A stretch of 64,000 nucleotides of DNA from positions 496,001 to 560,000 of the forward strand of contig VTFK01000344.1 of the NCBI GenBank assembly GCA_009617715.1, read 5' to 3'. Below, one piece after another: positions 48,180 to 59,815 of the stretch (its first letter is position 1; the number at the start of each line of letters is the position of its first letter). The translations under genes were made by a program, and so were the position numbers. The DNA comes from Plectrocnemia conspersa. Taxonomy: Eukaryota > Arthropoda > Insecta > Trichoptera > Polycentropodidae. The notes under the pieces were generated by a model. That model did no database searches. It worked only from the letters and a program-made list of their open reading frames with translations, and was not told the origin of the DNA.

Positions 48180-49090
48180 GGGGGTAAGGGGGGGGCACCT
48201 TGAATTTGGCCAGAAAAATGCATGTCATTTAAATAATTAAATCGGAGTATTAAAAAACGACCACTAACTAACCATCTTTTGCCCCCCATTTATCTCGAAA
48301 ATAATTTTGAAATACGTCATTTCAGTGAAATAATATCGGAATTCTTTTTCACCAGTAGATATATATTTTTACCAGTGAAAATATAATTTATCCTGCAGGT
48401 GCTATATACATGTTAATGTGAATACGTATTTTCACTAGTTAAGTCCAAATACATTGTTACTAATAGATATATATTTCTACTAGCAAAAATATATTTCAAC
48501 TGATTAGCGCTAGTGAAATTATTACTGCTCTAAAATATGATAGTTACGAAACGAACATTTACTGTTCAAACCCAAAACTAACCTTAACTTGACTTTAATG
48601 AAAGTTCTAAAACTAATTATAGTTTAAGAACTTTCATTAGGTCAAGTCGAAAATACAAACTAAGACAAGTCATCCTAAAAGAAAATAAGCGGAAGAAGTA
48701 CATCGACAGACGTCGAGTCTCACATATTGCTCCATAGTTTGTTTTCAAAATATGATATAATAGTCAAAGTGTAATCAAACCGAATTTCGTTCAATAGGTG
48801 AGCGCAAAAATAATTATCACTCCTCAGAAGTAAAAAATTCACGTCAAAAGCAATAAAATCGTGACGGCGACGGCACGATTTTATTGCTTTTGACGTAAAT
48901 TTTTGACTTCTAAGAAGGGATTATTGTTTTTTGCGCTCTCCTATTGGACAAAATTCGGTTTAGATGTGCTTCATTTGATTCTCACTTATTTAAAATCGTA
49001 ATATTGTAAAAAAAAAGTCGTAATATGAACCTAGCGTTCATATTATGTACATTTTTAGCGTTCATATTACGGCAAAAAATATAATTAATG
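48180..49090. repeat. Most complete copy of the modular fold-back family (A-B-C-D)
   Basis: Module A is at 48180-48290, B at 48300-48540 (repeated CACTAGT- and CCAGTGAAAATAT-type phrases), C at 48545-48725 and the palindrome D at 48777-48961 with flanking sequence to about 49090. There is no coding capacity. Confidence 0.8.
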
Positions 49091-49099
49091 AGATATAGG

Positions 49100-52000
49100 T
49101 TCTAGGTTCATATTACGATATTACGTTAAAATAAAAATAGCATATGCTCAGAATAAAAATATAGGACGATCATGTGAATTAAAAACATATATCATTCATA
49201 AATATAAATAGGCAATAAATAATTTATTTTAGAAATATATTATGAAGTATATCGCTCGCGCTAAAACTGTTGGGACAGGTTAGGTGAGCGAGCGAGCGTT
49301 GGTTAGAACATTGAACACCCCATGAATACGCAACGAATATATTATTATTATTTACGTAATTCCGCATGAGTAAGAAATAACTTATTCTGCGGTTACAATT
49401 TGATACATTAAAATTTGAATACGTATACATTTAAAAAATATGATAAATACACTAAAATATGTATTATTAAATTTTAAAAGAACTAATAAGAAAAAATAGA
49501 AGCATGTTAAATGAAATCAAAAATAATAATTATACATATAGTGATATGATATATATATGTATAATATGTATTATTTATTAACTTAATTTTATTTGATTAA
49601 TCCTATGCATGTTGCATTAATTCATTAAAAAAATATTTTTATTTTTTTAGTTGCATGTAGGACGCGAAGGAATTCAGAGCGACGAACGAAGCGGGAATAA
49701 CAACAGAGCGGCGACGGAGAGCACGCTTGGTTTGTTATGTTGACATCTGACAAACAATGTTGCGAGCCCAACCAATCAAGCTGGCACTAAAACATCTTGA
49801 TAATGATAATGAACTGTCGCCATGCGAATGACAGATCGACCAGTTGTACCAATCTTCAGTGTAACAGCAATAACAACACTATACGATAAAACTATTGTCA
49901 ACTAAAATGAAAGATTCCGACTATCTGTCATATTCTTACCATTTAATATAAATACTGACAACAAACATATTAAAATTCTGACCCGAAAAATACGAGCCCA
50001 AGAAATTTAATATTAAAAATAATAGAGCAGTAAGTGTTTCAAACTTTAAAGCAGTACAAATTTTAATTATATTACCATAATAAATTACTTAAAACTAAAC
50101 ATTATTCGTATTAATTTAAAAGAGATAAAAGATTCAATATCAGGCATTAAGAAAGTCCACTGCTGTTTTTTTTTTCATTATTTTTGTGACCATGAATGAC
50201 CGTTATTAAATACATATAGATAAGAATATTAATTTAGCAAAATAAAAAATGGATAATGCAGTTGTACATCGTATAAAAAAGTCACTATTTGCGTTGATGT
50301 AATTTTTGGTGTTTATAGGGATTAAAATATTTTACTACAAATGGAATTAAACACTGCCAATATGCGATTCAGGCATGACATTTCTGAGATCTAAAAACTA
50401 CTGTTCAATCATAAACTGGCGTAATAGCACAGACGTGAGCATCATCATCTCAAATTATACAATAATGAGTCATTAAAATCGAATTTGCATCACGATCAAA
50501 CGCTCGTGATGATGATTTATTTATATTTATTCATCAATCGTATATATTTATATATGGTTATAAATAAAATACTAATCATAGGTCAGACAACGTATATAAA
50601 TAAAAATTATTATAAATATAACACAAAATCGGTCGTTAGCGATGTTCATACTTTGCAAACGAAGATTATCGACGAAGGTCGCCCGATAGTGTATCGCGAG
50701 CGATAACGATTCTATGAATTTTTAAAGTATCCACACATTGATATAATTCACTTGTAGTACATCGACTGCAGAGATGAAGCTCAATATAGATTGCAGCCTC
50801 TCGCAACAATCCAGTCACGGGTGACCCCAAACGCTGTCATCGTTTCGATTGTAACTTTCATATTTTTGTACGTGGGACCCGCACAGCACGCTTCACATGG
50901 ACCGAAAAAAATGAGAATCTGTCTAGAAACGGAAACGCAGCAAAGACCGGCTGACGTGTGTGGATCATCATCATAATCGTTAGGAAAGTGACTGATGATT
51001 AAACGCATCTAATTTGGCACGCCCTCGATATATCAAGTCGAAAGAGAAAAACCCCTACGAGATAATCAATCAACGGGCGTATCTGAAGATTTGCGATTAA
51101 ACTTTCGCGGAATAAAAAATAAAGAGTTCATGCGGAGAAGCCTAATTCATAGATAATGTATCCAAGCTTAGAAAACGATTGCCGCACGTGTTATTTGAAA
51201 CATTTTATGTGTTTTAATGAGCAACAGGACATCAAGAATCTATTCAAATACAACGAGGAAGAAAAGTTTGATATAAATGATCGATAGAAAATGGTTCATA
51301 GTTGAGCTCCACGATCCAATGAAAAGCACGAGTTAGTCGATACGATCAGGAAGTTGAGTTGCAACACCGCTTTCTACTTGGATTCTGACAAGAGTCCAAC
51401 ACGATCCGATGCATATTCACATGTCAAAAGTCGACTTCTTCGGACACGTGAAACAATCGCAGAGCGTCACGGTCCACGGGCAGCAGCGGAGGCAAGTGAA
51501 GGGTTGATAGCCTCGGCGTTAACTGATGCAAAGACTGTTGTAGTCGAGAGTTGCATAATGCAACTGTTGCGTCGGCACACGTGCTCGGTCGGAGAGGGGC
51601 GCCGCCCACTTACGGCAGAAGAGGAGACCACTCGCGGGGTTTCACCATGTCCGATGATGAATCAGTGTCACGCCGGGATGAGCATGTGACCAGCCGAAAG
51701 ATGCACCAGTGCAGTGCGGCACGTGGACGCGTGCCGTTGACCCGGCGTGTTGCAACCGAATTAGCGCATTCACCCGGCGCCCGTGGAGCAGTTGTGACCG
51801 CGTGAAAAACACGCGACAAGTATTTACCTACCACCTACCCGATTGAACTTACTCAGTACAACGTTAATAATATTTTAGCACACCTGCCAAACTTGTTAAC
51901 GGCTCGTAAGAATCGGCTTGTGTTTTACGACGTGAAATTTAACTCAATGTGCATATGTATGCGATCGTGGTTAAATGTGGTGATCGAGGTTCGAATTCTG

Positions 52001-52480
52001 GCATCGAACGCGCGAAATTCTGTGCCGTCTAGTGACAAGTGGGTAACCTATTTCTATGGGAATAAATGCTACAACATAAATTTTCATCGTCGATTTACCA
52101 TACGCTCGAAAATAGCTGATAAGTTCGTAGCCCATGCAGAAATATTGATTGCTCCTGACTTATAGAAGTGTATACATCTAATGAGCATACGCATATGATT
52201 TGAATGTGCTTAAAGCCTGAACGTAAATTTAACCCTATACACTCCAAAGTATATTCAAAAGTTTTCAGATAATTTCTCATTAATTATGTTGCAGGTTTTA
52301 ATACATACATATATAAGAAGATTTGACATATATAAGAAGATTTGAATTATGATGATTCTTTAATACATATATTGGAAATTTATTTAGCAAATTAATTTCT
52401 CATATTTTTTTGAAATAGTTTTGAAAGAGAGCCAAATATTTTTTCTTATTTTTTTTCGTATTCTTCAAAAGTTTTTGCGG
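49100..52480. other. Intergenic, GC-rich patch at 51350-51800
   Basis: AT-rich sequence surrounds a CpG-rich block at 51350-51800 that is open in several frames on both strands without a recognisable product. It could be a promoter or untranslated exon. Confidence 0.3.
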
Positions 52481-52489
52481 TTCTCATCT

Positions 52490-53060
52490 AGGAATGTCAT
52501 TTAGGGGAATTTAGCTAGAAAAAATGTCATTTAATGAAATACTATGAATTTTAATGAAAACGACCCTAGACTGGCCAACTTTTGCCCCTTTCCCTGGAAA
52601 CAGCTGAAATAACGTCCCAGATTCTAAACCAAAAATTCTCAGGTTATCCAGAAAATCCAGAAAATAATTGTTAAAATATATCCTTTCAGTGTAATCATAT
52701 CGGAATAAATTTCCACCGGTAAATACATATTTTCATCAGTGAAAATCTGCAGTAATATTTACATACGTATCATTATTTATTTACATGTTACGGTGAATGT
52801 GAATCTTTCAGTGAAGTTATATTACTCACTAGTGAAGTCCAAATACATTTTCACTAGTAGATACATATATGTATTATATTTCTACTAGCAAAAATATAAC
52901 TTAAATGCTGTTCAAAAATCTTTTTATGGAACTCAATTTGATTGACACCATTTGCTATTCAAACCCAAACCAAACCTAACCTAATAATAGTTCTAAAACT
53001 AATTATAGTTTTATTGTTATCGTTACCGAGCACGATTTTATTGCTTTTGAGATCTCTTCC
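52490..53060. repeat. Modular fold-back family, 3' truncated
   Basis: Module A (ATGTCATTTAATGAAATACT) is followed by B and C. The copy breaks off within D after CACGATTTTATTGCTTTTGA at about 53050, where an inverted copy of the 55 kb repeat begins. Confidence 0.65.
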
Positions 53061-53345
53061 TCCGGATTGAAATTCATCATATATGATGTAAATAATGGTA
53101 AAGTAAAGTAAGTTTCATCAAGAACATTTTCGAATATTTGTAATTGTTCTAAACTAAAGCTTCGTCTAAAATATTTTTATAAAATTTATATTTGATATTT
53201 TGACATGGATAACACTATTGGAACATAAGTACAGTATAAATAATAATGTATTACTGCAGAAATACACAAGATGTTCACAACGATATATTTTTAATTACAG
53301 ATGTTTGTTCGTAACATAAGAAATGTCTCTTCCTAAGCTGTTACA
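53050..53345 (-). repeat. Inverted copy of the 55.07-55.49 kb repeat
   Basis: GAGATCTCTTCCTCCGGATT through CTCTTCCTAAGC matches the reverse complement of 55070-55495, including AAGCTTCGTCTAAAAT and the palindrome TCATATATGATG. Confidence 0.75.
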
Positions 53346-54978
53346 TGAGAAAAGTGGAGAATATATTATGGAAGCAATATGGTTTTTAAAAATACGAAAA
53401 TTTTTACAAAACAGCTCTGAATTCGCAATCCTTAGTTTTCAACAAAATTTATCATGATTCAAATATATGCTTTCACACCATATGATATGTCGTCTAATAA
53501 ATTTTGAACTTACGTTCAAAAGGATTTGGGAATTATATAAACATAACTTTTGATGAGAGCGACATAAATAGGAATGATTCCTAAATCCTCACACTAGACA
53601 ATGTTGATGTTAAGAGACAGCTTTAATACATGTGTGCACTCGTCTTTAAAAACATTGACCAACTCGAGGTTTCTACAGCTCGATCCAGCTACGCCTGTGG
53701 TTATTTTCGTTTGTCGAGAGGAGAGGAGAGTGCGTCTCGTCGGTTTTCTTCTTTATGCATTCCCTCGGGTCGATCTCCTCCAAGGTTGTTGCGATCCTCT
53801 CGCAAAAAAAACGAAAAGAAGCAAACCTACAGCGCGTACGTGATGAAAATAGCGAGCGCGTGCACGGAATGAAGTTTTCTCACTCGACCAACTAGAAAAT
53901 GGTCGTTCTAACTGGAATTATTTCGGTGGCGTTTTCACTTCGACTTCGTTAGAAGAACGCCTCTTTATATTTGCTTTCGAAGTGAAAAGACTCGGGTGTG
54001 TGCGGTATGTATGATGGTCGCTGTAAATTCATAACGTTGCTTTCACCTTCTGTCAGAAGCTAAGCGTAAGCGACTGGAGAGTGCTTTCGTTTCAGATGGC
54101 TATTTTGGTTTTCTTTCCAATTTCGTAACGCGCGCTGTTACGTTGTCGCATTGCGTAACGTGAAGAAAACTGGCGGCTATGTGCGAAGATTCTCAATTGC
54201 GCCGTTATCAAGTTCACGGTCGCATCTATTCAAATCCGGTCCGCTAGCCAGGTCAGCGGTCGTCAAACTTTTTCTCCGAGACTGTCGCGAGCACGATCGC
54301 TTTCACTGCATAAAACCATCTTTGTGATTTATCTACATTGTAAGCGCAGTTTTGAAAATTGGCCAAAGTCGGCGACAGAAGCAGTTTCGCGTTTTGGAAC
54401 GGTTCCAATTCAAATTTAAGCACTAATTATGTTGAATTTCTTTAACCTCTGCATTATTGAGATTCTTATTATGAGAGTGCTTCTTTAATTCTAACGAGAA
54501 TTTGTTACAAGTGAATTGTGTAATGCTCATTTCTTCACACATCTTTGAAATTATCACGTACGATTCGACCGCGAAAGTTCGTCCACCTCTCTCGATAGTT
54601 ATGCAACGGCAGCTGTATGCGCCGGAAAGAGAGAGATTCTCGCAGACTCCCGTCATATCTCTGCGTGTGTTTTACGGAAACGTTACACTTTAATAAATTC
54701 AAAACGCACGCTCCAATTTGTATTCAGGTGAACCGTATCGCTTTGGTCGGCAACCTCCGACCCGCGGGTCAATAGGTGACCCGCATATGTAATTTAACAG
54801 AAACCCTGCCTACCCATGGGATTTCCACTGGGTTGATCAATATTTTAACGGGGAGCTAGCAAGGCGTATCTCTGTCGCTGCCGCGACGTATAAACTTAAC
54901 GCTCTATTGATCACAAAATGTTTGCAACCAACTTTTTTTAATATCGTGGAAAATTCCGTGACTTTGAGAGCTATTTAA
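53346..54978. other. CpG-rich island and flank, no supported gene
   Basis: From about 53690 to 54330 the sequence is CpG-rich with many CGCG and TCTCG motifs, suggesting a promoter region. At 54750-54800 a hAT-like end (TCGGCAACCTCCGACCCGCG) is recognisable. Confidence 0.3.
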
Positions 54979-55069
54979 CTCTTTGAACTCATATGTCGAG
55001 GTGAACCCGACATTTTTTTTTTAATAATTTAGAGCTGTTTTAATTTCTTTTTACTTCAAACATCAGGTC

Positions 55070-55495
55070 ACGGTTTAGGAAGAGACATTTTTCATGTTAC
55101 TAACTGTAGTTAAAATATCGTCGTTAAAATCTCGTATATTTCTGCAGTAATTAGTTATTATTTATACTGCAAATTCGCAAATCGTCAAAAACAAAAATTA
55201 TATAAAAATTTTAGACGAAGCTTTAGAACAATTACAAATATTCGAAAATGTTCTTGATAGAACTGACTTTATTTTAATACTATCTACATCATATATGATG
55301 AATTTCAATCCGAAGGTAGAGATCTTTCAATCGTCAAAAACAAAAATTATATAAAAATTTTAGACGAAGCTTTAGAACAATTACAAATATTCGAAAATGT
55401 TCTTGATAGAACTGACTTTATTTTAATACTATCTACATCATATATGATGAATTTCAATCCGAAGGTAGAGATCTTTCAATGAGTTATGCAGATTT
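55070..55495 (+). repeat. Repeat containing a perfect 149-base tandem duplication
   Basis: The unit TCGTCAAAAACAAAAATTAT and onward at 55182-55330 is repeated at 55331-55479 with no difference that I can see. Each unit contains the palindrome CATCATATATGATG. An inverted relative lies at 53050-53345. Confidence 0.85.
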
Positions 55496-57139
55496 CAAGC
55501 GACAGTAAATTTAATAATTATTACTAAGTTTTAAAGCCAGATTAAAAAATAATAATCTCTAAAATATTAATATTTTAACAACTCAGGTGGTCAATTTTTT
55601 CACGGCGTACCGCTGCAGTATTTACAGCCCAATTGTATTATTTAATTATCTCTATATTATTCATAACAGACACAACCATAACAAATCATAGCCGACAAAC
55701 ACAACAACGTGAAAAAACACTTTGTAATTGCCGAAATTACAGAAATCGCTCATACTTCAGAGTTAAATTGTGCAGCTGTGATCTTTCTCAGTGTCTGCTA
55801 TTGATTTTTTCTCTCTTAACCTTTCCCTTACTGTGCCAAATAAATCCGTGCGTTACTGTGCTGTATAGTTTATAGTATATACACATGCTAAAATGAGTGA
55901 TTTCAAATCGGAATATTCATAAATATCGCTTTAATTATTCATAGTTGAGGTCAACATGTAATAATTTAAATTTAATTGCTGAAAATAGAAATGGCAGAAA
56001 TAGCCGAATAGATAGGCCCGAGAGCTATTGCTCTGCACCCGCACCAGACCCGGTCGGTGATTCGCTCGCTCGCGTGTTAAGCGACGAGAGCGAGTGAGAG
56101 ATAAGAGTGGCGTCCCGCACGCGTGACATTGCTAAATTCAAGCAATAAAATCGTTCCGTCGCCGTCGCATTGGAACGCTTACAATAAGTGAGCATCGGAT
56201 GAAGCACATCTAAACCGAATTTTGACCAATAGGAGAGCACAAAAAACAATTATGTCTTTTCAGAAGTCAAAAATCCACGTCAAAAGCAATAAAATCGTGC
56301 CGTCGCCGTCGCAGTACGCAGTGCGATATACGCAATAGATACGGGCTTCTTTAACCTTTCATTTACTGTGATGTACACTGAGTGTACATGTTCAATTAGG
56401 TGAATATATTATAAATATGCCAAATAATATTTTATTATTCCGCGATACACTTACTTATTAAAGTAGCAGTCAAATATTTTAAATATTTTTTTTGTGAAAA
56501 ATTATCAATTTCTGCATTTATGCAGAATAATTGCGATAATCGATGGATTTTTTTATGATGTAAATACATCAGTAACTTTTATATGTACATCATCACTGTA
56601 GGCATACAATCTTATAAATATGTAATTGTGCTGAGCTTCCACTGTCGGACGGGCTCCCTTCAAAATTGAAACGCTCTACGTTCAAATTGTTACTATATTA
56701 ATCGTATTGTTTTGTAGGTTGATTTGAAAACAAAAATATTTCATTTTTGTTTTGTTTGCTCGCTTGATTTCCAGTCCAAGGTAATGAATTATTTTGTTTT
56801 TGATTGGAGGCTTTGGCTGTCGACCAATGGAAAAATCAGCATTTAAATATAAAACAAAATAGCCGGTAGCAACGTGACTGTTGTTTATAAATTATTGTTT
56901 ACTTAATATACATATTCAGATTGCAAATTAACTAGTGCAATATAAATGAAGTAGGAATGTTTGAAAAAAAACGAGTTCTGTGATAGACTCTTCTCTACAA
57001 GTGATTATTATCACATTATAAGATCAACTGAACTAAATTTATGACATGACTTAAAAAGTATTTTTTTGTTGTATTTATTGATGTTGCTTTTAATATCAAA
57101 AAAACTCGTTTCAACCTCACCAAAAATATATAAAATAAT
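55496..57139. other. Intergenic with fold-back family copy at 56150-56330
   Basis: The D-module arms at 56150-56330 include AACCGAATTTTGACCAATAG and AAAAGCAATAAAATCGTGCC. TTAACCTTTC ends near 55816 and 56352 look like lone TTAA-type termini. A GC-rich repeat piece at 56055-56125 matches 830-880. No gene is seen. Confidence 0.5.
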
Positions 57140-57261
57140 TATTACGTGACGTACGCGGAAAATGCGACAATTTGTCATGGAAAACAATCTCGCGTGGCCT
57201 TAGCGGCTAAAGTCAAACACAGAGTATACGCAATCGACCGAACGGATATCGCCAAGGAGTT
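57140..57261 (+). promoter_or_regulatory. CpG-rich 5' flank of the gene at 57262
   Basis: The sequence rises from AT-rich to CpG-rich (ACGTGACGTACGCGG and CTCGCGTGGCC) just upstream of the start codon. It contains a CRE-like TGACGTAC. Promoter or 5' UTR is inferred from position and composition. Confidence 0.35.
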
Positions 57262-57713
57262 ATGACGGCGACCGCCGCGACCGTGGAAAAGCCACAATTT
57301 TCCACATTATCACGTCTCTCGAAAGCAAACAAAAAATTACGCGACCTCTACCATATTATGAAGATAAACAAAAAGCGAGAAACGCCCAAAAGCGACGCAG
57401 CCGTAGAGCCACCCCAACAAAACCAAAGTCGTATCGAACGTTCCGTTCGTCGCCAGGTATAAACTTCGGTATTTGACGGCTAAAAAAGCTCTGATCACCT
57501 TCGAAATCACATGTGCGTATTATATACGTTTGGCTGTCTATAATACACGCGGGCTAAGCCCCTCGATATCAAGATAGTCGAGATTGAAAGAAACTGGTTT
57601 TTGCACCTTTGCTACGGCCGCGACCAGGTAAAACGGGAGGATGTATAATAATAATGCATTTTCATCCTCTTCAGGTAAAGGCGTGCGAGACAAACGCGGC
57701 CCAGGACAATGGC
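57262..57713 (+). CDS. 5' coding exons of an unidentified gene running rightward (partial)
   Basis: Exon 1 (57262-57456) starts with ATG in a CpG-rich stretch and encodes 65 residues, ending CGCCAG before the donor GTATAA. A pyrimidine-rich acceptor (TTCATCCTCTTCAG) opens a 39-base exon at 57675-57713 in the same phase, adding VKACETNAAQDNG before a consensus GTGAGT donor. The two exons encode 78 residues that are basic and hydrophilic, with LSRLSKANKKLRDLYHIMK likely helical and a Pro/Gln-rich stretch after it. There is no signal peptide or membrane segment. I do not recognise the family. Later exons were not found and may lie beyond the window. The in-frame stop just inside the first intron argues that splicing is needed, or that the product is only a 66-residue peptide. 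Confidence 0.5.
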
Positions 57714-58689
57714 GTGAGTAATTTGTATGGGAGAAGAATTCAGTATACCTGATGCGATATAGCGCAACTCCTTTCATTTTGTTTTCATGTTTGGACTGGA
57801 GAGATTTCAAACATTGTAATATAATACACAGGATGTGACAGAAGAACTATTCTTTTCGTAGTAGTTAAAATGTAATTTTCTGTTCAACAAGAGCACCTTA
57901 AAAAGAACGATGTAAACCTAAGATAAAATTCAATCGTATGGGACGATTCAATTCTCGCCATATGCATTCAATGGAAAACAGATAAAAGTAAATACTATTA
58001 ACTAAAATACATATAACAATAAAATATCAGTCAAGAATTTTATAATAAAGACATTTTTTAAAATGCTATTGATAGAATATGGTTATAATACCATTTATAA
58101 AACATGTATCAATATAATTTATGTGTGTTGAAAATTACTGTCACAAAACAGAAACTGCTGTTGAATTTCGTAGTCACCGCAATAAAAGTCTGAAAAGATG
58201 AACTGTTAAATGAAACGTTTGCCAGATAAACATCGGAAACGAAATTGGTGTCAATATAGTAAAAATATCTACATTAACCCTTTCAGATGTACTAGAAACA
58301 GTTTTTATCAATAAATTATAATATACTATAATATATGCATTTAAAATTTTATTTAACTTTTACTGGACATAAACTTTTTTCTTATGAATCCACTGCGGTC
58401 TAATTTATTTAATTACAAAAATACTTATTTATAATTTATTTAGCGTATACCTTATATTCGTTCCAGATGTTGGGACCACTACCAGAAAAAAAAAATACCA
58501 TAGAATGCAATGAGAAAAGAAAGAATGTTTCGCTCCTTGTAAATAATATTTAGTTTAATTGTTTACTATAATAATTCACACAACACCAATGGTTCTCAAC
58601 ATATTTTTAATCGCGCGGAATTGTGGTATGATATTTTTCGAAGCAATTATCAACATGAAAATATGATTTCGTCGTAGTAGGAACGCAAC

Positions 58690-59660
58690 GAAATCATAAC
58701 CGAGCGTTCCAACTGCGACGGCGCCGACACGATTTTATTGCTTTTGGCGTAAATTTTTGATTACTGAGAAGTGATAATTGTTTTTGCGCATTCTTATTGA
58801 CCAACATTCGATTTGAATACAATACTCATATTAAAAGTCTGTAATAATATCGGTAAGGAGAGCTATCATATTTTTAATACATAGTGTAATAAAAGTACAG
58901 ACAAACTATGGAGCAATATACGAGATGCGACATCTGTGGGTACATTTTTTTTTGCATATTTTCCCCTAAGAGAAATATTATGGACTTGAGCTAATTAAAA
59001 AATTTTTATTAGGTTAGGTTTGGGTTTGAACAAAAAATGGACGTTTCGCAACTGTCAAAATGTTTCATAGACATTTTAGAGCAATATATAGTTTCACTAG
59101 CGCCTATCAGTTAAATTATATGTTGGCTAGAAGTAATACATATCTATTGGTGAAAATGAATTTGGACTTCACTAGTGAAAATATAGAACTTTCATTAGGT
59201 TAGGTTTGGGTTTGAGCAGCAAATGACGGTTTCGCAACTGTTAAATTGAGTTTCATAGACATTTTAGAGCAGCATATAATTTTACTAGTGCCTATCAGTT
59301 TCGCAGTAGAAATATGTATCTACTGGTGAAAATGTATTATGACTTCACTAGTGAAAATATAACTTCTGAAAAATACACATTCACTGCAACATTCATACAT
59401 CGCAATTGAATAAATAATGATGAGTACGTAAATGTATTACTAGTTATGGAAAAGTTGAAATCATATAATTTTACTAGCACCTCTGCCATATAAATTATAT
59501 TTTCACTGGTAAAAATATGTATCTACCGGTGAAAATATATTCCGATATAATTTCACTGATATGACATATTTTAAAAAATATTTCGGGATAGTTTTTTTTT
59601 TTGAGGAATATTTCGACTTTGTTAAGATTCATGGTATTTCATTAAATGACATGCATTTTT
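58690..59660. repeat. Modular fold-back family copy, inverted order D-C-B-A
   Basis: Module D is at 58720-58860, C at about 58900-59060 and again at 59185-59260 (ATTAGGTTAGGTTTGGGTTT), B at 59090-59560 and A at 59620-59660 (GTATTTCATTAAATGACATG). Confidence 0.7.
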
Positions 59661-59669
59661 TTGGCCAAA

Positions 59670-59815
59670 TGAGGGGCAACTGGCCACCAATATCGTGCGA
59701 TTTAACGCCATTGGAACACCTAAAACCCAACATCCACCAAGTTATAGCCGAGATACCGCCTGAATTGTACGAAAAAGTCATCAATCGGCTGAATTACATC
59801 AAAAGATATCTTTAA
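59670..59815 (+). pseudogene. C-terminal remnant of a mariner-type transposase
   Basis: The frame reads ISCDLTPLEHLKPNIHQ then VIAEIPPELYEKVINRLNYI before a stop at 59813-59815. The CDLTPL block and the RVIAEI-like helix near the C-terminus are characteristic of insect mariner/IS630-type transposases. The piece between them, usually FLWGYVK-like, has been lost. Confidence 0.65.

Noticed and set aside
51985..52010. GAGGTTCGAATTC, resembling a tRNA T-loop
   Set aside because: The neighbouring bases do not form the five-base T stem, and no acceptor or anticodon stem could be built.
58990..59215. TTAGGTTAGG motifs resembling the insect telomere repeat
   Set aside because: Only two units occur at a time, always at the same place in module C of the dispersed family (also at 39740 and 39945), so they are part of that repeat and not telomeric sequence.
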